From the NCBI GenBank assembly GCA_009667805.1, contig CM019069.1, positions 59,699,422 to 59,763,421 on the forward strand: a DNA stretch of 64,000 nucleotides, given 5' to 3'. The position numbers were made by a program, and so were the translations under genes. Each line of letters starts with the position of its first letter. Position 1 is the stretch's first letter. This document shows positions 59,401 through 64,000 of this stretch, piece by piece. The DNA comes from Leptobrachium leishanense (taxonomy: Eukaryota > Chordata > Amphibia > Anura > Megophryidae). Below the pieces are notes generated by a model that had not been told where the DNA came from, did no database searches, and was given only the letters and a program-made list of their open reading frames with translations.

Positions 59401-61425
59401 TTTGTCTTTCAGGCTTTGCGAGAAGGAGGTCTATTATTGGTGGAAGGGGATAAGGCAACCCTTCTTGGCATTACAGGAGCCCGCCTGTTTCAAAGGTAAT
59501 ACATTAATGTAATATACGCTACGGAATAAGAAAGAGAAGCAGGAACTCCTGTTCTAAAAGACACCTTAGTACAATTTTCTTTTGGTGTTTTTGCCCTTAA
59601 AACCAAACCTGTTACTTAACCCCTCCACTACAAAGGCTGAATATACTCGATCACCAAAGCACCTGCTGGTGCCCTAATATACTCCATTTAGCCTAATTCT
59701 GAAGCAAAGGAATTTTATTTCAATCGGAATTCCATGTCAGGTGGGCGCCAGAATGTGCTGCCAAAGTGCCAAAACTTTTTATGGCTGAATTGGGATTGCG
59801 GATCATATCGATAGAGCATCGGGTATAAGCACCGGATTCCAGCCCCTCAGAGTTGTAGCCACATAAAATGTTTTGAGAACAAACAGGAATTAACAAACGT
59901 GGAATCAGTTTTGGTTTTACTGCCCCCCCCCCATGTAAAAACAGAACTCAAGCTGTATTCTAGCAACGTATTAGTGTTATTTGGCCATGACTGTCATATT
60001 AGTTTGAAGATATTCTGAAAAAAGTCATGAACCAACAGAATAGATCAGTACACACACACTCTACTGTGTCACCAAAATATCATGCGTCTGATCTCTTAGT
60101 TATAAAAAACAGATCTTTGATACAAACTTACAATTATATGCATCTATTACATAGTTACATAGTTATATAGGCTGGAAAAAAGACATGCGTCCATCGGGTT
60201 CAGCCTCTCCCACATAACCTACTGCTGTTGATCCAAAAGAAGGCAAAAAACCCAGTCTGAATGCTTGCCAATATGCAACATACTGGGAAAAAATTCCTTC
60301 TTGACCCCAGAATGGCGTCAGATTTCTCCTTGGATCAAGAAGCTTTTACCCACATATTAAATATTATAACCCTTAATATTCTGTGTCTGCAGGAAGTCAT
60401 CCAGTCGTTTTTTAAAAGTCTGTACAGACTCTGACCCTCAAGTTATTCAACTTGATAATAATGGGGGGGGGGGGCTGTATCTTGCTGCATCGTAGAAGAA
60501 TGAATGACCAACTCCCAGAAAGCCCCGGCCCACAGCTAATATAGAATGTATGATGGAATCCCTTTTCATTCAAATCATCATCTAGTATTTGAACAACATG
60601 GTTATTCAGAGAAAGGCGAAACTCAAAGTTTTGGAGAATTCTAGGTCAAAATAGCCAAACCAGAAAAATTCTCCCATTTCTCACTTTCCAAATCTGTTAT
60701 TGTGACCTAGAATTTTCACTTCTCCAGAGTTTCACCTTTCTCAGGATATCCCCGATAAACTCTGACTAATTGGATCCATCTGTTCTTATGATCAGACACC
60801 CCTTACTGTGCAAAGTATATGAAATCTATTCTTCACAGGTGCATCTTCACTTTTACATTTGTTGCATATTTTGTTTGTTTTTCATAAACACTGTCAGGAC
60901 TCCATGTATTTAAGGAAAACTATTTATTTGGTAGTGAAGGGAATAACCATTATTCTAGATATGTATCACTACAGCAGCTGGTAAATACAAGGTAACAAGA
61001 ACAGGTGAGTTTTACTGGTTGTAGGTCTGGTTGTTGCCACAGGGTACCTTTTATGTTGTACCTGCATCAGCAAGGACATGATGATGATGGAGGGGTATAT
61101 ATGTGGCAGATAATGTTATTTTGCCTTGGTTAGGGTGAAAATCCTTTTAGATCAATGTTTCTATGCAATGACAGCAACGCTGAATCCCTGCCACTTGTGT
61201 TTAAAGTTAAGTCTAACTCCACACTTACGGCCTTTATTTATACTTTTAACATAGCTCTAAAGTAGTAATTTGTTAAATATACTCAATTCAGTAATGTGCA
61301 CATTTTTATTTATGATCCTATACCACGGCTTGATTGTATTTTCTTGTATCACTTTGTCCAGAGGTAAAGCTGCATCAGAGCATCAGCCCGGTCACGATTT
61401 CAGTTTCCTTTTGGAGCACAGCTGA
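41380..61425 (+). CDS. aad: Alpha-aspartyl dipeptidase, peptidase E family (8 coding exons)
   Basis: This cytosolic serine peptidase (MEROPS S51, EC 3.4.13.21) hydrolyses dipeptides with N-terminal aspartate. Exons: 41380-41483, 42247-42335, 44064-44138, 48193-48272, 50220-50393, 51288-51347, 59413-59495, 61362-61425. All introns are GT-AG with consistent phase and the product is 242 residues, the family's usual size. The nucleophile is predicted at S125 in [11 protein letters not shown], the histidine at H162 in NINPHYLDP and the acid probably at E198 in LREGG, by analogy with bacterial PepE. HGGGYLEH near the N-terminus and [11 protein letters not shown] are also conserved. ATG at 41380 and 41383 are both possible starts. 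A good acceptor at 41341-41342 implies a non-coding upstream exon. AATAAA lies at 61466-61471. The gene is known from Xenopus and absent from mammals. Confidence 0.96.
41740..41855. mobile_element. hAT-type MITE
   Basis: CTAGGGGTCAGCAGTCTTGG at the left pairs with TCAAGGTTGCCGACCCCTG at the right. The inside contains GGAACTTCATCTCCCATTAT, common in this family. It lies in dipeptidase intron 1. Confidence 0.8.
42247..42335 (+). CDS. aad: Aspartyl dipeptidase exon 2
   Basis: It encodes residues 36-64 ([20 protein letters not shown], then TARQAFESL) with split codons at both ends. The acceptor is CTTCTGACAG after a long T run; the donor is GTAGGT. Confidence 0.95.
42529..42710. mobile_element. 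TIR MITE, intact copy
   Basis: CAGTGTTTCCCAAACCTGTC at the left pairs with GACAGGTTTGGGAAACACTG at the right, with AGGACCCTC/GAGGGTCCC inside. A second right end is seen at 42736-42768 and a second copy at 43105-43703. It lies in dipeptidase intron 2. Confidence 0.88.
43105..43703. mobile_element. Second copy of the same MITE, with another MITE inside
   Basis: The outer ends are CAGAGTTTTCCAACCCTCTC and GGTTGGGAAATACTG. Positions 43105-43240 and 43654-43703 are continuous in the intact copy at 42529-42710. The intervening 43241-43653 is a separate CpG-rich element. Confidence 0.85.
43241..43653. mobile_element. CpG-rich Harbinger-like MITE, copy 2 (nested)
   Basis: GGCTGGGGTCAGACGAGCGC pairs with GCGCTCGTCTGACCCTAACC, flanked on both sides by TTAA. 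Inner motifs match the copies at 23412, 49243 and 51708. It inserted into the older MITE 43105-43703. Confidence 0.88.
43816..43985. mobile_element. Palindromic MITE, full copy
   Basis: ATTCAAAGAAAGGTGACACT pairs with AGTTTCACCTTTCGCTGAAT, with an inner palindrome around CTAGGTCAAAATAGCC/GGCTATTTGGTCTAGG. It is ~80 bp upstream of dipeptidase exon 3. Confidence 0.8.
44064..44138 (+). CDS. aad: Aspartyl dipeptidase exon 3
   Basis: It encodes residues 66-89 ([20 protein letters not shown], then AIFI). The acceptor is AATTTCAG and the donor GTAACT. Confidence 0.95.
44457..44592. repeat. Degenerate ~20-bp tandem repeat
   Basis: Six or seven units of the form ACTGGTTTAGGAnTGCAGAG follow one another at 19-21 bp spacing in dipeptidase intron 3. 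Confidence 0.75.
45090..45162. repeat. Minisatellite, left part
   Basis: Units like TCTCTGATACTGGCTAATTA occur in tandem. The array is interrupted at 45163 by the LTR element and resumes at 47778. Confidence 0.8.
45163..45590 (-). repeat. 3' LTR of non-autonomous element, internally deleted
   Basis: It matches the right LTR up to CAGGGTAAAC, then skips ~180 bp to CACAGCCCCCTC and diverges. The inner end is therefore unclear. Confidence 0.75.
45521..46470 (-). pseudogene. Gag-like fragments of non-autonomous LTR element
   Basis: Frames at 46222-46470 ([20 protein letters not shown]), 45817-46218 and 45521-45973 follow each other on the minus strand. The first is rich in charged helices and could be a matrix or Gag start. 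No known catalytic motif is present. Function is unrecognised; the position just after the primer site is the only support for Gag. Confidence 0.45.
47135..47777 (-). repeat. 5' LTR of non-autonomous element, 643 bp
   Basis: It begins TGTAACAG and ends CTGTCACA on the plus strand. It contains a TATATAAA-like box near 47640-47647. Confidence 0.85.
47778..47975. repeat. Minisatellite, right part
   Basis: Tandem units CTGGCTAATTACTGGGGTCT, some with GGTCTCTGATA or GGTACTGG variants, continue the array at 45090-45162. About eight units are visible. Confidence 0.88.
48193..48272 (+). CDS. aad: Aspartyl dipeptidase exon 4
   Basis: It encodes residues 91-116 ([20 protein letters not shown], then RKKVFE), completing the conserved GGGNTF loop. 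The acceptor is TGCCTACAG and the donor GTATTG. Confidence 0.96.
49243..49659. mobile_element. CpG-rich Harbinger-like MITE, copy 3
   Basis: GGCTGGGGTCAGATGAACGC pairs with GCGTTCGTCTGACCCTAGC. It has the same organisation as the nested copy at 43241 and lies in dipeptidase intron 4. Confidence 0.85.
50220..50393 (+). CDS. aad: Aspartyl dipeptidase exon 5 (catalytic)
   Basis: It encodes residues 117-174 with the nucleophile elbow [20 protein letters not shown] (S125) and the histidine in [11 protein letters not shown] (H162). The acceptor is CCTTCCAG and the donor GTAAGC. Confidence 0.97.
51288..51347 (+). CDS. aad: Aspartyl dipeptidase exon 6
   Basis: It encodes residues 175-194 ([20 protein letters not shown]). 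The acceptor is TCATTGCAG and the donor GTAAGT. The following intron of ~8 kb holds the L1 insertion. Confidence 0.96.
51708..52114. mobile_element. CpG-rich Harbinger-like MITE, copy 4
   Basis: GGCTAATGTCAGATGAACGC pairs with GCGTTCGCCTGACGCCAGCC. Both sides carry TTA (51705-51707 and 52115-52117), a 3-bp target duplication typical of PIF/Harbinger elements. Confidence 0.88.
52524..53603 (+). CDS. L1/Tx1 ORF1 protein (RNA-binding)
   Basis: This 359-residue nucleic-acid-binding chaperone of an L1-type LINE coats the element RNA. Residues ~1-70 are Pro/Thr/Ser-rich and disordered. ~75-155 form a coiled coil with leucine heptads ([20 protein letters not shown]) for trimer formation. ~150-240 is the RRM-like region, opening with [19 protein letters not shown]. 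~240-330 is the C-terminal domain. The tail is Arg/Ser-rich ([14 protein letters not shown]). There is no stop or frameshift. The start ATG follows a 97-base leader. It is transposon-encoded, not a host gene. Confidence 0.9.
   Translation: MVKGKKAPQTPGTATARPDSPAPGIRQYFAPQHEEDGAQTPPKMAPTLTCGPPSPTSSSTGAWDAPEDIRQLLRSLPTKDDLTAATTSLRQSLAADIERLRGDLGGLQRRLEQVEKGQKESSDQAEATMGRTAQHHHLLTSLTRHVEDLENRGRRQNIRVRGLPEGEKTAEELHHALLRLFNKVLGRPPDTPMDIERFHRALRPRGPPEAPPRDVICYLLHFSLKEDIMRLARDTPRLALDGAPISLFNDVSQLTLQSRRALRPLTLALQQEGLQYRWLHPFGLQIRTQQGPVTVRSGEDLDGILRTLRLPDDVQITWPDPLTVYTTELLPPQRPARRRRPRGSRPSTRGNTPSSSQEL
54190..57948 (+). pseudogene. L1/Tx1 ORF2 (endonuclease-RT), 5' frameshift
   Basis: This is a 1252-codon frame. 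The APE-type endonuclease part has [19 protein letters not shown] and [13 protein letters not shown] follows with [46 protein letters not shown] and the YADD active site at about residue 688. The C-terminal zinc region is [18 protein letters not shown] from about 1115. The first ~55 codons are in the wrong register: the expected endonuclease start with [12 protein letters not shown] lies in the overlapping +1 frame from 54190 and ends at TAG near 54345. The RT motif before LLFALTLEP is also altered (QDRAVPS). So the copy is probably inactive despite its length. Confidence 0.9.
58512..59394. mobile_element. MITE ending at a splice acceptor
   Basis: ACAGGGTTATCCAAAGAGAT at the left pairs with ATCTCTTTGGATAACCCTGT at the right. 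The inside has hairpins such as GCAATTCGCCAGG/TTGGCGAATTGC near 59257-59283 and CGAACGCTGA/TCAGCGTTCG near 59329-59350. Part of the interior (59069-59215) recurs at 28752-28900. The right end is 18 bases before dipeptidase exon 7. Confidence 0.88.
59413..59495 (+). CDS. aad: Aspartyl dipeptidase exon 7
   Basis: It encodes residues 195-221 ([20 protein letters not shown], then TGARLFQ) plus two bases of R222; E198 is the likely catalytic acid. The acceptor TTTTGTCTTTCAG begins right after a MITE that ends at 59394. Confidence 0.96.
60147..60436 (-). mobile_element. CR1/jockey-like LINE 3' fragment
   Basis: It is nearly identical to 13886-14190, including the (GTTACATA)n tail and the final codons region. 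It breaks off at CTGTACAGACTCTGACC, as expected for 5' truncation during insertion. Confidence 0.88.
60601..60755. mobile_element. Palindromic MITE, third copy
   Basis: TTATTCAGAGAAAGGCGAAA pairs with GTTTCACCTTTCTCAGGATA. The centre shares CTAGGTCAAAATAGCCAAAC with 43816-43985. Confidence 0.75.
61362..61425 (+). CDS. aad: Aspartyl dipeptidase exon 8 (last coding)
   Basis: It encodes residues 223-242 ([20 protein letters not shown]) and TGA at 61423-61425. The acceptor is TTTGTCCAG. Confidence 0.95.
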
Positions 61426-61465
61426 GGTTCATTGTTCCGGTGTCACAACTTTATATTGAACGTTG

Positions 61466-61471
61466 AATAAA
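61466..61471 (+). terminator. Polyadenylation signal of aspartyl dipeptidase
   Basis: A canonical AATAAA lies 41 bases after the stop codon (GTTGAATAAATGAG), implying a very short 3' UTR. A T-rich stretch follows at 61489-61505. Confidence 0.75.
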
Positions 61472-61870
61472 TGAGTCACTCAAAGCAGTTTTTTTGGACT
61501 TTATTTAAAACCTTTGTTATTCAACCGCTATTCTATATAAGCATCTAGGACGACACAACAGGAACGGTTACATTTGCAAGGCTAGTAATCTTTTAGGGTT
61601 AGATTTATTTTGTGCCAGTGACCTCGCTGACATACACATTTACATTGATGGTTGAGGGGGGGATCCTATAGTTTTGGCCTGGGAGGACAATTAGGGTTAA
61701 CTAGTGAAAAGCCTTTCAGAGTATTGGACCAACAAGCAGAGCCATACAATTTTTATGGTTTTGCTATTTTTGCAGATGCCTTTAACAATGTCTACAAATA
61801 CAGAAGACGAGAACTTAAGAATTTAATAAGGTTGATTTTCTACATATCTCTGTAATATCTATCTTTTTAG

Positions 61871-62170
61871 TCCCCTAAAGCAGGCATTTCAAACTCTGGC
61901 CTCCCAGAATTCTTTGAATGTAATAAATGAGTAATGGGAGTGGTAGTTCAGCAACATCTGGGTGACTAGTTTGACGTCCCTGGCCTAAAGTTTTTTTTTT
62001 TTTTTTTTGTAGGGCAGGAACAGAATCCTAAAACAAAACGGGGTGTCAACTCTCATCCAGATGTTGAACTACAACTCCTATGATTCATACTGCATTCAAA
62101 GCATTCTGGGAAGTGTAGTTCAAACATCGGGGGGGGGGGGGGCATAGTTTGACATCCCTGCTTTAGGGGA
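61871..62170. mobile_element. Compound MITE with outer inverted ends
   Basis: TCCCCTAAAGCAGG at the left pairs with CCTGCTTTAGGGGA at the right. Two inner units (61871-61988 and 62055-62170) each have TTCAAACTCTGGCC or GTTTGACATCCC ends, so two copies may have merged head to head. A run of G at 62131-62143 marks the centre of the second. Confidence 0.72.
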
Positions 62171-62344
62171 CAAGCTGGATCTTGCGGAGATGCGTAGAAG
62201 AAAGATGTGGGGTAGATTACAAATGCACGTGTGAAAAGGCAGCACACACTCTCAACGCTACCTGTAAGTGGTCTCCTGGCAGTTAATGTGACGAAATGTT
62301 GTGGAAATAGAGCTGTGGGCTGCCGAGTGAGCGCTTCAGTACAG

Positions 62345-62960
62345 TAAGGCTGGCCGCCCACTGGAAGAACCTGTTGACGACGGACAGGCCACCGTACGAA
62401 GAAGAAAAAAAAAATCCACTGCATGAAACCCTGTCCCTGGTGCTGAAACAGGGGTTTCAGCACTATGGACAGCACCGCCGAATGCAGCTGGACTGAAGAA
62501 AAAAAAATTGGAAATCAAATATTTCGCCCAAAAAAATACTAAAAAAAAAATCTAAAAGGCTTTTTGCTGCAGATGGAAAAAAATAAACTGAATAAGAACG
62601 AAAATATTTTTTTTTTTTTACATTGAATCCTAATGGATTTGCCTGCTGAACTGAATCACTTCTTTACGGGGCAACTTCCATGCCGCAGAATGGTGGTTTA
62701 ACTCTAAAATTCATATTTTTTTCATGCAAATTGTACCAGATCATCTGGCTTCGTGCGACAAATCCCCTTCAACTGGGAAAGATCACTAGTCTAATGTAGT
62801 CGCAAAAAATCGTCAGAGGTTGGAGGCAGTGGACAAGGACCGCATCTCCTTCATGTTGTGGGATTGGTCCGACAATGACAGACAATTGCACAAATACAGA
62901 CCCAGCCTAAATCTGAGGCCCATATGACAATGTGATATAGCGACGTATGAAAAGGAAATC
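62345..62960. other. MITE-derived and AT-rich intergenic DNA
   Basis: It starts with AGGCTGGCCGCCCACTGGAA, a relative of the element end at 31349. Poly-A, poly-T and short repeats follow. No gene or complete transposon was found. Confidence 0.4.
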
Positions 62961-64000
62961 CAGGAGCCGGTTCATTTCAAGCATTAGTCAAAGGTTTTAT
63001 TCTCTCCATAGCTGGTAGATACAGTATGTACAATGGTAAAGATCAATTATATTCTGTACAATATTATATTAAAATCATTACTGTTACAAATCTGAAAGTT
63101 TCTAAAAAAACAAAAGTGCAAAACATTAAAAAAATCCTCAATCACCCTGTACATAAAATCGAGCTGATATACACACACTCCCCTTTCCCGCTCAGGAGCC
63201 CTAAATGCGTTACTCTGCAATAAATTAGAGGCTTCTCGGTCAGAAAAAGGGTTATAATTATTCAAATTTCAGGTGAGAATTGAAACAATTCGTAGACTGG
63301 TTCAGCTAGCTTAATACATAACAAAATAATTAGAATAGGAATAAAAAAAAGATATTGCACAAAAAGACACATGGAGTTGTCATTCGATATCAGTACATAC
63401 AAATTATTCCAGACAGGAACGCGCACGCTTTGATATCTGTCACCATGGATTTATCCGGACAGGTAATAGCACTTTCTGGCTTTAATTCACACTGTCAGCA
63501 TTTATAAAATCAATAAGGCGTAGTGTTTTGTACTGTGCTGGTTTGACAGACGGGACGTGGATAATTTCTGCACAAAACCAAGACGAGAATTGATAAAGGC
63601 CAACATTCCTGTACACAGCCCTTCATAGATAACCGTCAGAGCTTTGCAATGGGGGTGTATCCACCAGGGTACTTATAAATAATTGTACTTTAGGAAACCA
63701 TAAGGCCGTGTAGACTCACAAAATACTAACGCTACATTGAAAATAGATAATTTAAATAAAAAGTAGAATATTTGTGATATTTACTACTATAAACAGAATG
63801 TTCTATGCACTAGAGACGACTGTGCTCCTCAATGCAGGACAACTACATGAAATCTGCATTTGAAAAGCCTTGCCCATCTAATGCACAGTCGAGCACCTTA
63901 GATACTGGAAGACATTGTTTATATACACAGAGGTCGTTGACATAAAAATGAGTGTTTAGAAGAGAAGGCAATTTAGTCGCTGTCAGCAAATGAGCAGCAG
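62961..64000 (-). other. Possible 3' UTR of a minus-strand gene beyond the window
   Basis: A minus-strand AATAAA (TTTATT at 62997-63002) is followed to the right by ~1 kb of unique-looking, repeat-free AT-rich DNA with no frame above ~70 codons. This is the picture expected of a long 3' UTR read right to left. In human the gene before CYP20A1 is NBEAL1 in the same direction, which would fit, but no coding exon is in view. Confidence 0.3.

Larger units (their letters stand above)
59616..60946. mobile_element. piggyBac-like MITE, third copy, expanded by insertions
   Basis: It begins TTAACCCCTCCACTACAAAG with AAGCACCTGCTGGTGCC inside, as in 8681-9127, and ends TTTGGTAGTGAAGGGAATAA. Its extra length is due to a LINE tail (60147-60436) and a palindromic MITE (60601-60755). 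Confidence 0.7.

Overview
This window is nuclear DNA from a vertebrate, most likely a frog (anuran amphibian). It holds two intron-rich protein genes in a dense background of transposons. The frog assignment rests on three things. One gene is alpha-aspartyl dipeptidase (peptidase E family), which is known from Xenopus and absent from mammals. Short elements beginning TTAAAGG resemble the Xenopus T2-type MITEs. The mix of Tc1, hAT, piggyBac-like, CR1/jockey-like, L1/Tx1-like and Ty3/gypsy copies also fits. No bacterial, phage or CRISPR feature is present.

Genes. CYP20A1, an orphan cytochrome P450, lies on the minus strand in 13 coding exons between 30630 and 10069. Every junction has a GT donor, an AG acceptor and matching phase, and the product is 466 residues. 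The alpha-aspartyl dipeptidase gene lies on the plus strand in 8 coding exons between 41380 and 61425 (242 residues). The two genes are head to head, about 10.7 kb apart. Left of CYP20A1, at 3507-4818 (minus), is a broken protein kinase C-like pseudogene that keeps spliced exons but has three stops in and around the catalytic loop. At the right edge, 62990-64000 could be the 3' untranslated end of another minus-strand gene; human gene order suggests NBEAL1, but nothing coding is visible.

Layout. 1-665: satellite with an ~80-bp period. 784-3320: hAT end, hairpin repeats and low-complexity DNA. 3507-4818: kinase pseudogene. 5197-7522: decayed hAT transposon. 7523-7930: Tc1 fragment. About 8000-10068: probable CYP20A1 3' UTR with a piggyBac-like MITE inserted. 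10069-30630: CYP20A1, whose introns carry a CR1/jockey-like LINE (13886-15920), a complete Tc1 transposon with an intact transposase frame (18488-20105) and many MITEs. 31349-32172: long MITE. 32516-39866: Ty3/gypsy retrotransposon whose Gag resembles the PNMA/Ma family. 40010-41340: possible LTR fragment and upstream DNA. 41380-61425: dipeptidase gene, whose introns hold a non-autonomous LTR element (45163-47777), a nearly full-length L1/Tx1 LINE with target duplication (52417-58217) and nested MITEs.

The two genes have no obvious shared pathway. The dipeptidase cleaves N-terminal aspartyl dipeptides in the cytosol. CYP20A1 is a membrane-anchored P450 of unknown substrate. I found no new molecular system. 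The most unusual items are the PNMA-like gypsy element with a deleted 3' LTR, the intact Tc1, the kinase pseudogene, the MITE abutting a splice acceptor, and the large foldback repeats.
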